Shown here: positions 9,378 to 18,817 of the stretch, piece after piece | Layout: every line of letters begins with the position of its first letter | How positions within the stretch are numbered: position 1 is the first letter of the stretch | Assembly: GCF_003217095.1 (NCBI RefSeq) | Contig: NZ_QJSR01000007.1 | Location: forward strand, 233,737 to 297,736 | Reading direction: 5' to 3' | DNA from: Rhizobium sp. PP-CC-3A-592 | GTDB taxonomy: Bacteria; Pseudomonadota; Alphaproteobacteria; Rhizobiales; Rhizobiaceae | Length of the DNA stretch: 64,000 nucleotides | Position numbers and translations under genes: made by a program | Notes under the pieces: model-generated | The model's database searches: none | Told to the model about the DNA's origin: nothing | What the model saw: the letters and a program-made list of their open reading frames with translations, nothing else

Positions 9378-9487
9378 GGACGACAAGCGGCCGGAGCCCG
9401 AAAATATCCGCCCTGCCGGGCTCTGCATCGACGCGCGCCCCCTGGGCGTTCTCTCTTCCTCGGACAGTTCACCGGGAGTTCCCATGA
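9374..9487 (+). CDS. Tiny linking ORF in the bcs operon (possible remnant or leader)
   Basis: A 37-codon frame, MRTTSGRSPKISALPG and onward, fills the gap between bcsB and the TPR gene. Its ATG overlaps the bcsB stop and its stop overlaps the next start, both as ATGA, the arrangement of coupled translation. The product resembles nothing I know and has no signal peptide. It occupies the place where many rhizobial loci carry the endoglucanase gene bcsZ/celC, so it may be a residue of a deletion or merely a coupling device. Confidence 0.3.
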   Translation: MRTTSGRSPKISALPGSASTRAPWAFSLPRTVHREFP

Positions 9488-11868
9488 CAACCGCCCGCAT
9501 CCTGCTTTTCTCGACGCTGGCCGCAGCAACCGCAACGGCGATCTATTACGGCCCCGCTTTGTTGCCTGAGAGAGAACTGACGACCGGCACCATCGCCGCA
9601 CCGCCCGCCGTCGATGAGAAAGGCAACCGGCTGAGCCTGGTGCCGCCAAGCCCGACCGTGCGCCGTGGCGACCGGCGACCGGCCGACCTGTCGCAAGCGC
9701 TTCCGCCTGCCGTTCCCGCCGCAGAGACCGAGATTGGGACCGAGGCCGCGACACCGGATATGTCCGGGGAAGCGCCGGCAGAGCCAGCGCCGCAAGGCGC
9801 CGAACCCGTGATCAAGGCGCAGTTGCAATCGCAACCGCCCGTGCCCGCACAGACCCAACCCACTGCACCCGCGGCCCCCGCAGCGTCCGCGCCGCCGAAG
9901 CCGACCGTGGATGAAGGCGCGCTGCGCTACTTCGCGCGTTTAGGCGACACCGTGCGCCTGCAGGCCGAGATCGCGCGCCTGCGCACGCTCTATCCCGACT
10001 GGGAACCCCCGGCCGATCCGCTTGCCGTGCCGCAGAATGTCGATACGCAGCTGGAAGCCATGTGGGCGCTTTATGGACAAACGCGCTATGCAGAAGTGCG
10101 CAAGGCCATCACCGACCGACAGGCCCGCGAACCCGGCTGGCAACCGCCGGAAAACCTTCTGTCGATGCTGGCGCTCGGCGAAGCCCGCCAGCGTCTCGTC
10201 AACGCCTCCAACCTCCAGCAATTTCCGACCGTCGTCGACGTCGCCGCGGAAACGCCGCAGCTTCTCGTCTGCAGCGAAATCGACATTCTCTGGCGTCTCG
10301 CCGAGGCCTTCGCAAAAACCGACCGGCAGCAGCGGTCGCTGGATGCCTATACCTATATCCTCTCCAGCTGCACCGAGGGCCCCGACCGGCTGGCGACCTT
10401 GCAGAAGGCCGCATCCCTGCTGCCGCGCCCGATGGTCGAACAGCTGCTGACGCAGGAAAAGACCGACCCGTCCGGCAAGGGCGAATTCGAGCCCGTGAAG
10501 GACGATCTGGCCCGCCAGTTCGTCGCCGCCGCCGGCGAAGACCCGAAGCTCACCGTTCCCCCGGCCTACCTGACCCGGCTGGAGCGCGTCGCCGAGGCCG
10601 GTGGCAAGGCGTCCGACGCCCTGTTGCTCGGCTGGTACTACGTGCGCCGCAACGGTGCCGAACAGGCGGAGACATGGTTCCGGCGGGCACGGACGGCAGA
10701 GGATTCCGCGGCAGCATCGCAGGGCCTCGCCCTGACGCTGATCGCACGCAACAATCCAGGTGAGGCTGAAGCCACGCTCTATCCCTGGCGGGATACGTCC
10801 GACGACACGCGCGATACCTATCTCGCCGCCGCCTCGAACCTCCTGGCACTCGACCCGCCCATCGTTATCGCAGCGGATGTGCTGCAACGCATGGCGCAGG
10901 AAGCGATGCGCGCCCGCAATGCCGACGTCGCCCAGCAATTCGGCTGGTACGCCCGCGCCTTCGAACAGCCGCAGCTCGCGCTGCAATGGTTCTCGACGTC
11001 GCTGACCTGGAAGCCCGATACCGAAGCCTCTGCCTACGGCCTTGCGATCACCGCAAATCAGCTCGGCATGACGAGCGATGTCGCGCGAATCCAGAGACAA
11101 TGGGCCGGACGCTCCCCGCGGATCGCCATGCTCGGCGAAGAAGAAGACCCGAACCGGCCTCAGCGCATGGCGCAAGCCGGAACGGTGGCCGATGAACCCG
11201 TTCGCGAGACGTCGCGGTCGCCCGCGCGGCAGCCCGCGCGGACCGTATCGGCGCAGACAAGCGCCGAGCCGGCAGCGCCGGTGCGCCAACGCACCGCTCG
11301 TGCGGCCCCTGCCAATCGTGGCGCGGCGCCGACATCCGGCCGAGGCTGCAGCACCTTCGGTGACGCTTCCGGACTTTCGGCCGGTGAAGCGCTGCGGCGC
11401 GGCTGGTGCCTGATGGAGTTGAACCGGCCACTCGAAGCCGTTCACCATTTCGACGCAGCGATACGCACCGGCGACACGCGCATCCGCAGCGAAGCCGCTT
11501 ACGGCCAGAGCCTTGCCTATCTGCGTCAGGGCCTGACCGACAAAGCTTCCGTTGCCGCGACGCGTGGACCGATGGATGCGCAGAAAGCGACGGAACTGCA
11601 GATCGCCCTCCTCTCCAACCGCGCGTTGGTCGCTTTCGACCAGAAGCGGTTCTCCGAGGCCCTGATCCTCCTCGACCGCCGCGCGCAACTGGCACCCGAA
11701 CGCATCGACCTGATGGTGCTGCGCGGTTACGCCCTTCTCGGGCTGAACCGCTACGGCCAGGCGATCCGGACCTTCGAAACACTGGCGGCTACGGGCAATC
11801 AGGAGGCCATTCGCGGTCTTGCCAATGCTCGCGCGGCAACACCGTCCGCCATCGCGACGAGAAACTGA
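9484..11868 (+). CDS. TPR-repeat protein of the cellulose operon (BcsC/CelE-like)
   Basis: A 794-residue protein with an N-terminal hydrophobic signal/anchor (about residues 4-25), a Pro/Ala-rich linker to about 145, then many helix-turn-helix TPR units, for example around 360-450 (DALLLGWYYVRRNGAEQAETWFRRA) and 630-790 (GWCLMELNRPLEAVHHFDAAI, ALVAFDQKRFSEALILLDRRA). A second low-complexity stretch lies near 575-625. No C-terminal beta-barrel is evident, so it matches only the periplasmic TPR half of enterobacterial BcsC. It ends the operon and is followed by a strong hairpin terminator. A role in periplasmic scaffolding for glucan export is inferred from position. Confidence 0.72.
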   Translation: MTTARILLFSTLAAATATAIYYGPALLPERELTTGTIAAPPAVDEKGNRLSLVPPSPTVRRGDRRPADLSQALPPAVPAAETEIGTEAATPDMSGEAPAEPAPQGAEPVIKAQLQSQPPVPAQTQPTAPAAPAASAPPKPTVDEGALRYFARLGDTVRLQAEIARLRTLYPDWEPPADPLAVPQNVDTQLEAMWALYGQTRYAEVRKAITDRQAREPGWQPPENLLSMLALGEARQRLVNASNLQQFPTVVDVAAETPQLLVCSEIDILWRLAEAFAKTDRQQRSLDAYTYILSSCTEGPDRLATLQKAASLLPRPMVEQLLTQEKTDPSGKGEFEPVKDDLARQFVAAAGEDPKLTVPPAYLTRLERVAEAGGKASDALLLGWYYVRRNGAEQAETWFRRARTAEDSAAASQGLALTLIARNNPGEAEATLYPWRDTSDDTRDTYLAAASNLLALDPPIVIAADVLQRMAQEAMRARNADVAQQFGWYARAFEQPQLALQWFSTSLTWKPDTEASAYGLAITANQLGMTSDVARIQRQWAGRSPRIAMLGEEEDPNRPQRMAQAGTVADEPVRETSRSPARQPARTVSAQTSAEPAAPVRQRTARAAPANRGAAPTSGRGCSTFGDASGLSAGEALRRGWCLMELNRPLEAVHHFDAAIRTGDTRIRSEAAYGQSLAYLRQGLTDKASVAATRGPMDAQKATELQIALLSNRALVAFDQKRFSEALILLDRRAQLAPERIDLMVLRGYALLGLNRYGQAIRTFETLAATGNQEAIRGLANARAATPSAIATRN

Positions 11869-11896
11869 GAGACGAGGCGAGAAGGTAATGCGTTTC

Positions 11897-11940
11897 GGCG
11901 AAGGCCTTGGGGGCTAAGTTCCCAAGGCCTTCGCCGGTTT
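11897..11940. terminator. Strong hairpin terminator ending the bcs operon
   Basis: A perfect 15-base-pair stem (GGCGAAGGCCTTGGG, loop of 9, then its reverse complement ending at 11935) is followed by GGTTTT. It lies between convergent genes and can stop the bcs transcript; a shorter A/T context on the other side may let it act for the opposite gene as well. Confidence 0.85.
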
Positions 11941-11983
11941 TGGATCGAGGATATCGAGCAAATCCTTCAGGCCTCTGTTGCCT

Positions 11984-12691
11984 CTACTGCCGCACGACGA
12001 TCCGGGCACCTTCCGGCACCCGATCGTAGAGATCGATGATATCCTGGTTGATGAAGCGAACGCAGCCAGAGGATTGGGCCTTGCCGATAGACCGCCAGTC
12101 CGGGTTACCGTGCAAGCGGTAGAGCGTGTCCTGACCATTCTGGAAGATGTAGAGCGCACGGGCACCGAGCGGATTGGTGATACCCGGCGCCTGGCCGCCA
12201 TTGCCGATAGAGTAGCGGGCAAGCTTCGGCTGACGGGCAACCATCTCGTCGGGCGGCGTCCAGCGCGGCCATTTCTTGCGCCATTGGATGACGCCTTCGC
12301 CCTGCCAGGCAAAGCCATCCTTGCCGATGCTGACGCCGTACCGCATTGCGGTACCGCCTTTCTCCACCAGATAGAGATAACGGGCCTTGGTATCCACGAC
12401 GACGGTGCCGGGCGCTTCGCCCGTGGGGTCGATGACGCGCTGACGATAGAAGCGCTGCGGGATGTTCTTGTAGGGAATGGCCGGAAGGCTGAAACCTTCG
12501 TCCGTGCGGGCCGCGTAGATGACGGCGGGATCGGGCTGTTCGCCGTCATAGGTTTTCGGCACGATCGCGTTGACGACGGGTTCGAAGAACGTGCCGATGC
12601 CCTGCGTGGAGCAGCCAGTGAGAAGCGTCGCGGAGGCGACACCTGCGCATCCGAGAAAGCGTCGGCGCGAAAGCGAAACGATGGACGTCAT
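11984..12691 (-). CDS. L,D-transpeptidase (YkuD family), lipoprotein
   Basis: YkuD-fold enzyme that forms 3-3 peptidoglycan cross-links or attaches proteins to peptidoglycan. The catalytic signature is intact: HGNPDW near residue 194 and SSGCVRF with the nucleophile Cys near 210. The N-terminus MTSIVSLSRRRFLG carries a twin-arginine-like motif and ends in LLTGC, a lipobox with Cys27, so it is probably a Tat-exported lipoprotein. 235 residues, a usual size for alphaproteobacterial members. It follows the receiver gene on the same strand by 151 bases. The terminator at 11897-11940 lies beyond its stop. Confidence 0.9.
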   Translation of the reverse strand: MTSIVSLSRRRFLGCAGVASATLLTGCSTQGIGTFFEPVVNAIVPKTYDGEQPDPAVIYAARTDEGFSLPAIPYKNIPQRFYRQRVIDPTGEAPGTVVVDTKARYLYLVEKGGTAMRYGVSIGKDGFAWQGEGVIQWRKKWPRWTPPDEMVARQPKLARYSIGNGGQAPGITNPLGARALYIFQNGQDTLYRLHGNPDWRSIGKAQSSGCVRFINQDIIDLYDRVPEGARIVVRQ

Positions 12692-12842
12692 CGTGGGGCC
12701 TTGAAGTTGGACAGGCGCGGGGCGCCTCTGTCTGAGGTGAAAGCAAATGGAATGTATGGAGGAAGGACGGATTCGATGAAGGACGGGCTTCGAAAAGCTC
12801 GACCTTCGTCAGAAGACTACAGCGAAGACCTTGAGGAAGTCT

Positions 12843-13313
12843 TCAGCCGGCAAAAATCGTCAGTTCGGGCGGTACGATCGCGAGATCGCCGCGCCTGCGG
12901 GCAATCGCGTAGGTCAAGGCGCCGCGCACGGCTTCCGGGCTGACAGGCTTCTTCAGGACACCCATGGTGCCGGACACGCCGGTGCCGAGCATTTCCGGGT
13001 CCGCCGTGGTGAAGATGACGGTAACATCGTGATCTTCGGCCAGGATGCGCCCAATCTCCGGACCGCTCGGCCCGTCGGCAAGGTTCACATCGACGAAAGC
13101 GATGGCGGCCAATCTACCGACCTGCAAGGCATGCTTCTTGCGGCTGGCGAAGCCGACGACGCCGGCCTTCAGGCCAGCAGCCGAGACGGCATCTTCCAGA
13201 TCAAGTGCGAGAAGAAGGTGATCTTCAATGATCACGACGGGATAGTCGATGATCGGACGGCTCTGCCACCGGCGGACTGTGTTCTCGGTCATGACGCTAT
13301 ACCCATTCGACAT
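12843..13313 (-). CDS. Single-domain response regulator (receiver)
   Basis: A stand-alone CheY-like receiver of about 156 residues. The acidic pair is in VVIIEDHLLLALDLEDAV, the phospho-acceptor Asp is in AFVDVNLADGPSG, the switch Thr is in IFTTADPEM and the conserved Lys is in VLKKPVSPEAV. No output domain follows. The start is uncertain: ATG at 13313 or 13292, or a TTG at 13355; none has a clear ribosome site. Partner kinase unknown; HWE kinases such as the one at 32-34 kb commonly signal to such receivers, but pairing is speculative. A full CtrA-type box lies at 13387-13402, upstream of this gene on the minus strand. Confidence 0.85.
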   Translation of the reverse strand: MSNGYSVMTENTVRRWQSRPIIDYPVVIIEDHLLLALDLEDAVSAAGLKAGVVGFASRKKHALQVGRLAAIAFVDVNLADGPSGPEIGRILAEDHDVTVIFTTADPEMLGTGVSGTMGVLKKPVSPEAVRGALTYAIARRRGDLAIVPPELTIFAG

Positions 13314-13386
13314 TGAGACTGCAGATGAAATGGCCGGCACAAGCTTTTGTTCCAATTTTATTTAAATTCGCACAATATTGCAGGTG

Positions 13387-13402
13387 TTAACAAAGTATTA
13401 AC
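13387..13402. promoter_or_regulatory. CtrA-type box between the receiver gene and ugpB
   Basis: TTAA-CAAAGTA-TTAAC is a full match to the CtrA consensus TTAA-N7-TTAAC. It sits 74 bases before the receiver gene start at 13313 and 195 before ugpB, so the receiver gene is the likelier target. Confidence 0.55.
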
Positions 13403-13596
13403 CGGGAAAACCCTCGCAGCTTTCCAAACTGTACTACACCGGCGGCAAAGCCGCATGATCGTGGAGGAGGCTCGATTGGCGGTTGCCGCCCGGACAAAAG
13501 CCCGGCATATGTAACCGTCTCGTGACGGTCGAGGAGGATCGTCACGCTGATATCGCGGAGCGGCACGTCTTGCTTCGCCAAAACGGGAGGACGTTC

Positions 13597-14919
13597 ATGT
13601 TCAAGACAATCCTGAAGGCATCGACCCTGAAGGCGACGGCAGCCGCGCTTGCTTTGTCGGCTACCGGACCTCTGGCCGCGTCTGCGGCGACCGATCTGCA
13701 ATGGTGGCATGCGATGACCGGCGCGAACAACGAGGTCGTCAACCAGCTCGCCAAGGAATTCAACGAAAGCCAGAGCGAATACACCATCACGCCCGTGTTC
13801 AAGGGCACCTATCCGGAAACGCTGAACGCCGGCATCGCCGCCTTCCGCTCCAAGCAGCCACCCGCAATCATTCAGGTCTTCGACGCCGGTAGCGGCGTGA
13901 TGATGGGTGCCGAGGGCGCCATCATGCCCGCGGCCGACGTTCTGCAAAAGGGCGGCTTCACCTTCGACAAGTCGCAATATCTCGCAGGCATCGCGGCCTA
14001 CTATTCCAAGCCGGACGGCACGATGCTGTCCTTCCCCTATAATTCCTCTTCGCCGATCCTCTATTACAACAAGGATCTCTTCGCGAAGGCTGGTCTTGAC
14101 GCCGAAGCGCCGCCGAAGACCTGGCCTGACGTCTTCGAAGCCGCGAAGAAGATCAAATCGAGCGGTGCCGCATCCTGCGGCTTCACATCGACCTGGCTCA
14201 CCTGGATCCAGACCGAGAACCTCGCCGCCTGGAACAACGTCGCCTATGGCACCAACGAAAACGGCCTTGGCGGCAGCGATGTCAAGCTGGAGTTCAATGC
14301 CCCGCTCTTCGTCGAGCATTTCCAGGCCATTGCCGATCTCGCGAAGGACGGAACCTTCCGCTATGGCGGCCGCACCTCCGAAGCCAAGCAGCTCTTCATG
14401 TCGGGCGAATGCGCGATCCTGACGGAATCCTCCGGCGGCCTCGGCGATATCGTCAAGTCGGGCGTGAAATACGGCATCGGCCAGTTGCCCTACTACGAAG
14501 GCCATGGACCACAGAACACGATCCCGGGCGGCGCGAGCCTCTGGGTGTTCGGCGGCAAGAGCGATGCGGAATATGCAGGCATCGCCCAGTTCTTCAACTT
14601 CCTGTCGCAGACCAAGATCCAGGCGCGGCTTCACCAGGTTTCCGGCTACATGCCGGTGACGAATGCGGCCTATGAGGAGACCAAGACTTCCGGCTTCTAC
14701 GACAAGAACCCGGGCCGCGAGACGCCGATCCTACAGATGATGGGCAAGGCGCCGACCGAGAACTCCAAGGGTGTTCGCCTCGTCAACCTGCCGCAGGTTC
14801 GCGATATCATGAACGAGGAGTTCGAATCGATGCTTGCCGGCAAGCAGGATGCGAAGGCCGCCCTCGACAAGGCTGTCGAGCGGGGCAATGCGGCGATCGC
14901 CGAAGCCATCGGCAACTGA
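13597..14919 (+). CDS. ugpB: sn-Glycerol-3-phosphate-type ABC transporter, substrate-binding protein UgpB
   Basis: Periplasmic solute-binding protein of the carbohydrate-uptake CUT1 family. The start at 13597 has a GGGAGG ribosome site and opens a signal peptide (MFKTILKASTLKATAAALALSATGPLAASA). The mature part begins TDLQWWHAMTGANNEVVNQL, with PVFKGTYPETLNAGIAAFRS and PPAIIQVFDAGSGVMM, very close to the UgpB pattern. 440 residues. It heads an intact ugpBAEC operon. The preceding 190 bases contain small inverted repeats but no PHO box I can see, so phosphate control is not supported here. Substrate (glycerol-3-phosphate and its diesters) is inferred from family resemblance. Confidence 0.92.
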   Translation: MFKTILKASTLKATAAALALSATGPLAASAATDLQWWHAMTGANNEVVNQLAKEFNESQSEYTITPVFKGTYPETLNAGIAAFRSKQPPAIIQVFDAGSGVMMGAEGAIMPAADVLQKGGFTFDKSQYLAGIAAYYSKPDGTMLSFPYNSSSPILYYNKDLFAKAGLDAEAPPKTWPDVFEAAKKIKSSGAASCGFTSTWLTWIQTENLAAWNNVAYGTNENGLGGSDVKLEFNAPLFVEHFQAIADLAKDGTFRYGGRTSEAKQLFMSGECAILTESSGGLGDIVKSGVKYGIGQLPYYEGHGPQNTIPGGASLWVFGGKSDAEYAGIAQFFNFLSQTKIQARLHQVSGYMPVTNAAYEETKTSGFYDKNPGRETPILQMMGKAPTENSKGVRLVNLPQVRDIMNEEFESMLAGKQDAKAALDKAVERGNAAIAEAIGN

Positions 14920-14994
14920 TCCGCACCTGACCGTATCGCCGGCCCCGCTTTACGGGCCGGCGATACGCCTGCCTGCCGTCCCGAGGAGCACCCG

Positions 14995-15876
14995 GTGCAC
15001 AACGTCGCCTTTCCCAACAAGATCCTTCCGTACCTGCTGGTCGCCCCGCAGATCATCCTCACGGTCATTTTCTTCTTCTGGCCGGCAAGTCAGGCGCTCT
15101 ATCAATCCGTCATGCGCGAGGACCCGTTCGGCCTGAAGAGCGGCTTCGTCGGCCTTGCCAATTTCCGCGCTGTGCTCTCGGACCCGAACTATATCCACGC
15201 GCTTCAGGTCACCGTGGTCTTCAGCATTCTCACGGCGCTCGTCTCCATGGGCGTGGCGCTGCTGTTGGCGACCGCAGCCGATAAGGTCGTCCGCGGACAG
15301 ACCTTCTATCGCACCCTGCTGATCTGGCCTTATGCCGTGGCGCCGGCCGTCGCGGGCATGCTCTGGCTCTTCATGTTCAACCCGGCCATGGGCACGTTTG
15401 CCTATCTGCTGCGCCGGAACGGTTTTGGCTGGGATCCGCTGTTGAACGGCGATCAGGCCATGGGGCTCGTCGTCGTCGCTGCCGCCTGGAAACAGATCAG
15501 CTACAATTTCCTGTTCTTCGTCGCCGGGCTGCAGGCCATTCCGAAATCGCTCATCGAAGCAGCGTCCATCGATGGCGCACGCGGCGCGCGGCGGTTCTGG
15601 ACGATCGTCTTTCCGCTGCTGGCGCCGACCACCTTCTTCCTGCTGGTCGTCAACACCGTCTATGCCTTCTTCGACACCTTCGGCATTATCCATTCCGTCA
15701 CCGGCGGCGGTCCGGCCAAGGCCACGGAAACGCTGGTCTACAAGGTCTACAATGACGGCTTCGTCAATCTGAACCTCGGCTCCTCGGCGGCCCAGTCCGT
15801 CATCCTGATGGTCATCGTGATCGCGCTGACGGCGTTCCAGTTCCGCTTCGTCGAGAAGCGCGTGCATTATGGTTGA
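14995..15876 (+). CDS. ugpA: Glycerol-3-phosphate ABC transporter permease UgpA
   Basis: Inner-membrane permease of the MalF type, 293 residues with about six membrane spans. The cytoplasmic EAA loop that contacts the ATPase is visible as [24 protein letters not shown]. It starts with GTG preceded by GAGGAG. It lies 75 bases after ugpB and 9 bases before ugpE, in operon with both. Confidence 0.92.
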   Translation: MHNVAFPNKILPYLLVAPQIILTVIFFFWPASQALYQSVMREDPFGLKSGFVGLANFRAVLSDPNYIHALQVTVVFSILTALVSMGVALLLATAADKVVRGQTFYRTLLIWPYAVAPAVAGMLWLFMFNPAMGTFAYLLRRNGFGWDPLLNGDQAMGLVVVAAAWKQISYNFLFFVAGLQAIPKSLIEAASIDGARGARRFWTIVFPLLAPTTFFLLVVNTVYAFFDTFGIIHSVTGGGPAKATETLVYKVYNDGFVNLNLGSSAAQSVILMVIVIALTAFQFRFVEKRVHYG

Positions 15877-15885
15877 GGCCCCGAG

Positions 15886-16734
15886 ATGATCGAAAAACGC
15901 CCCATCGCCAATCTCGTCGGCCACTTTATCCTGATCCTCGGGATCATCGTCGTCGCCTTCCCGATCTATTATACGTTCATCGCCTCCACGGCGACGTCGG
16001 AGGCCATCATCCGCCCGCCGATGTCGCTGCTACCGGGCGGTCATTTCGTCGAAAACTACACGGAGGCGATGACCGGCGGCGTCGAGCGCGTCGTCGGTGT
16101 CAGCCTGGAACGGCTGCTGTTCAACTCCTTCGTGGTGGCCGTGGCCATCGCGGTCGGCAAGATCGTCATTTCGTTTCTGTCGGCCTTCGCCATCGTCTTC
16201 TTCCGCTTCCCGTTCCGCATGGCCTTCTTCTGGATGATCTTCGTCACGCTGATGCTGCCGGTCGAGGTCCGCATCCTGCCGACCTACAAGGTCATCGTCG
16301 ATCTCGGGCTTATCGATACCTATGCGGGCCTGACCCTGCCCCTGATGGCTTCGGCAACGGCCACGTTCCTCTTCCGCCAGTTCTTCCTGACCATTCCGGG
16401 CGAACTGGTGGAGGCCGCGCGCATCGACAATGCCGGCCCGTTCCGCTTCATGCGCGATATCCTGCTGCCGCTGTCGAGCACCAACATCGCCGCCTTGTTC
16501 GTGATCCTGTTCATCTATGGCTGGACGCAATATCTCTGGCCGCTGCTCGTCACCAATGATGCGAAGATGAACACCGTCATCATCGGGCTGCGGCGCATGG
16601 TGGATTTCACCGATGCCTCGACGCCGTGGAACTATGTGATGGTCACGGCGATCCTTGCGATCATTCCCCCCATTCTCGTCGTGGTGCTCATGCAGCGCTG
16701 GTTCGTCAAAGGTCTCGTGGAGACGGAAAAATAA
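15886..16734 (+). CDS. ugpE: Glycerol-3-phosphate ABC transporter permease UgpE
   Basis: MalG-type inner-membrane permease partner of UgpA, 282 residues with about six membrane spans. The EAA loop reads [23 protein letters not shown]. Typical opening stretch [21 protein letters not shown]. Its stop codon shares a base with the ugpC start (TAATG), indicating tight coupling in the ugpBAEC operon. Confidence 0.93.
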   Translation: MIEKRPIANLVGHFILILGIIVVAFPIYYTFIASTATSEAIIRPPMSLLPGGHFVENYTEAMTGGVERVVGVSLERLLFNSFVVAVAIAVGKIVISFLSAFAIVFFRFPFRMAFFWMIFVTLMLPVEVRILPTYKVIVDLGLIDTYAGLTLPLMASATATFLFRQFFLTIPGELVEAARIDNAGPFRFMRDILLPLSSTNIAALFVILFIYGWTQYLWPLLVTNDAKMNTVIIGLRRMVDFTDASTPWNYVMVTAILAIIPPILVVVLMQRWFVKGLVETEK

Positions 16735-17783
16735 TGGCCAATATCGTCCTCAACGACGTCCGCAAGAAATACGGCACTATCGATGCCATCAAGGGCATCT
16801 CGCTCGATATCGCCGATGGCGAATTTCTTGTCCTCGTCGGCCCCTCGGGCTGCGGAAAATCGACGCTGCTGCGTATGATTGCGGGACTGGAGAGCATCAC
16901 CGGCGGCGAGATCTCGATCGGCGGCCGCGTCGTCAACACGCTGGAACCGTCCGAGCGCGACATCGCCATGGTGTTTCAGAACTACGCCCTCTATCCGCAT
17001 ATGACGGTGCGCCAGAACCTCGCCTACGGCCTGAAGAACCGCAACACGCCGCAGGCCGAGATCGACAGGCGCATCGCGGATGCCGCCAAGGCGCTGGAGA
17101 TCGAAACCTTTCTGGAGCGCAAGCCGCGTCAGCTTTCCGGCGGCCAGCGTCAGCGCGTGGCGATGGGCCGGGCGATCGTGCGCGAGCCCGCGGCCTTCCT
17201 GTTCGACGAGCCTCTGTCCAACCTCGACGCCAAGCTGCGCGTACAGATGCGCGTCGAGATCAAGCGGCTGCAGAAATCGCTGAAGACGACGAGCGTCTAC
17301 GTCACGCACGACCAGATGGAGGCGATGACGCTGGCCGACCGGCTCGTCGTGCTGAACGGCGGTGTCATCGAGCAGGTGGGAACGCCGATCGAACTTTACG
17401 AAAAGCCCGCGACCACCTTCGTCGCGACCTTTATCGGCTCACCCTCCATGAACCTCTTGCCCGGTCTCTCCAGCTCTGCCTGGAGCCTCGTGCCGGATAT
17501 CAACTTACCGCAGGGCAGCGCCACGCTCGGCATCCGACCGGAGGATCTCCACCCGGCAGACGGCGCCGACACGGCCGAAGTCTTCCGGGCGGACGTGAAG
17601 GTCGCCGCGGTCGAGCTGGTGGGTGCGGAGAGCTATGTCCACGGACATCTGACGGATGGCCAGCCGATCATCTTCCGCGTCGCCGGCCGGTCCCGCATCC
17701 TCATGGATGATATTGTGCCCGTCGCCGCCAGCCGGCAGGCGTTGCATCTCTTCGACGCGGCCGGCCGCCGCAAGGACGGCTGA
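16734..17783 (+). CDS. ugpC: Glycerol-3-phosphate ABC transporter ATP-binding protein UgpC
   Basis: MalK-type ATPase that energises UgpAE. Walker A is GPSGCGKST (about residues 37-45), the Q-loop is in [11 protein letters not shown], the signature is [14 protein letters not shown], Walker [16 protein letters not shown], and the switch His is in [12 protein letters not shown]-terminal TOBE/OB regulatory domain follows ([10 protein letters not shown] about 260). 349 residues. Last gene of the operon; convergent with the GntR gene nine bases away. UgpC and MalK-type ATPases can be shared among several sugar importers. Confidence 0.93.
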   Translation: MANIVLNDVRKKYGTIDAIKGISLDIADGEFLVLVGPSGCGKSTLLRMIAGLESITGGEISIGGRVVNTLEPSERDIAMVFQNYALYPHMTVRQNLAYGLKNRNTPQAEIDRRIADAAKALEIETFLERKPRQLSGGQRQRVAMGRAIVREPAAFLFDEPLSNLDAKLRVQMRVEIKRLQKSLKTTSVYVTHDQMEAMTLADRLVVLNGGVIEQVGTPIELYEKPATTFVATFIGSPSMNLLPGLSSSAWSLVPDINLPQGSATLGIRPEDLHPADGADTAEVFRADVKVAAVELVGAESYVHGHLTDGQPIIFRVAGRSRILMDDIVPVAASRQALHLFDAAGRRKDG

Positions 17784-17791
17784 GGCGCCGT

Positions 17792-18445
17792 TCAGCCAAT
17801 CCGGGAGAATGCGGCGAGGACGGTTCGCTCCGACTGGGCGAGGTAGGCCTCCAGCATCGTTGCTGCCTCCTGCGTCCGGCCGGCTTCCAGATGCTCCAGG
17901 ATGGCGGCGTTCAGATCGACATAGGGGGCGTGGAGAAGCTCGGGATCGTCGAGCAGGCCGAAGCTCAGCCGGAGTTCGGCGGCGATTTGGGCGTAGAACG
18001 CGTTCAGCCGTTGGCTGTCCGCCAGTTCAACGATGGCGGCATGGAACACCATGTTCTGGCTGCCCACCATGCCCCATGCCTTCTCGCTGCGCGCGATTCG
18101 CGCGGTTTCGACGGCGGCCCGCATGCGGGCGACGGCGGGGTGGTGCGGATAGGCCTTGGCCAGCGCCTGACATTCGATCATCCGCCGGATCCGGTAGATA
18201 TCGATGATCGAGGCCATGCTGGGCGTGGCGACGAACATGCCGCGATTGGGCTCGTGGCGCAGCAGGCCTTCCTTCGTCAGCAGCCGGAAGGCTTCCCGCA
18301 GCGAATTGCGCGACACGGAGAAATCCGCGCTGAGCGCCGCCTCCGACAGGCGCTGTCCCGGCTTGAGTTCGCCAGCGATCAACCTGCCCCGGATCTCCTC
18401 CGCCAACCGTGGCGCCAGCGCCGATATCGTGTCCTGCTCTGCCAT
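17792..18445 (-). CDS. GntR-family regulator (FadR/FCD type)
   Basis: DNA-binding regulator with an N-terminal winged helix (GRLIAGELKPGQRLSEAALSADFSVSRNSLREAFRLL) and an all-helical FCD ligand domain (IRRMIECQALAKAYP; MVFHAAIVELADSQRLNAFY, with the metal-site-type His in NMVFHAAI). 217 residues from the ATG at 18445; starts at 18490 or 18535 would add an unlikely N-terminal tail. It is divergent from the NRAMP-pxp-accC cluster with 372 bases between. The AACGAT/ATCGTT repeats at 18700-18726 are a candidate operator. FCD regulators usually sense organic or amino acids, so control of the neighbouring cluster by 5-oxoproline, glutamate or a related acid is a reasonable inference. Confidence 0.88.
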   Translation of the reverse strand: MAEQDTISALAPRLAEEIRGRLIAGELKPGQRLSEAALSADFSVSRNSLREAFRLLTKEGLLRHEPNRGMFVATPSMASIIDIYRIRRMIECQALAKAYPHHPAVARMRAAVETARIARSEKAWGMVGSQNMVFHAAIVELADSQRLNAFYAQIAAELRLSFGLLDDPELLHAPYVDLNAAILEHLEAGRTQEAATMLEAYLAQSERTVLAAFSRIG

Positions 18446-18817
18446 CGAAAAACTCGACCCCCCGGGCGCGCGTCCGTACAAGTGCGCCATGGCCGCAGCG
18501 ATATCGCGGATCACGCAGGAGGGAAACCTCCCCATGACGTTTGCAACGCACCTCCGCTTCGATTTTGAGGGCGTCCGGCTAGGAGCGCGCCGCTGTAGGG
18601 GCAGGAAGAGCCGTTTTGGATCGCCTAAAAGATGCGCGAAGGCCGCGATTTTCTGCCCGTTCTCTCAGCAAGCTGCCACGTGTTTGAACAACTTGGTAGA
18701 ACGATACAGTAAAATCGTTGAACGATATTGACAGAATTGTGAAACGGGACGACGCTGCCGTCATTACAATCGCTCCCTGCAGGATATGCAGCAAAAGCGG
18801 CCAACGAAGAGGGCAAC
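18446..18817. other. Divergent regulatory region, GntR gene to NRAMP-like gene
   Basis: 372 bases with no supported gene. It holds the AACGAT/ATCGTT repeat group at 18700-18726 and presumably both promoters. The half of the region nearest the GntR gene is GC-rich and featureless; the A/T content rises in the repeat-bearing part. Confidence 0.5.
18700..18726. promoter_or_regulatory. Candidate GntR operator (AACGAT / ATCGTT repeats)
   Basis: AACGAT, eight bases, ATCGTT, one base, AACGAT. The last two form the palindrome ATCGTT-G-AACGAT. It lies about 90 bases before the NRAMP-like gene start and fits a FadR-type operator only loosely (CGT...ACG core). Assignment rests on position and symmetry. 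Confidence 0.45.

Noticed and set aside
13483..13596. Extended N-terminus of the UgpB frame (start at 13483)
   Set aside because: The ATG at 13597 has a GGGAGG ribosome site and begins a clean signal peptide; the extension is non-hydrophobic.
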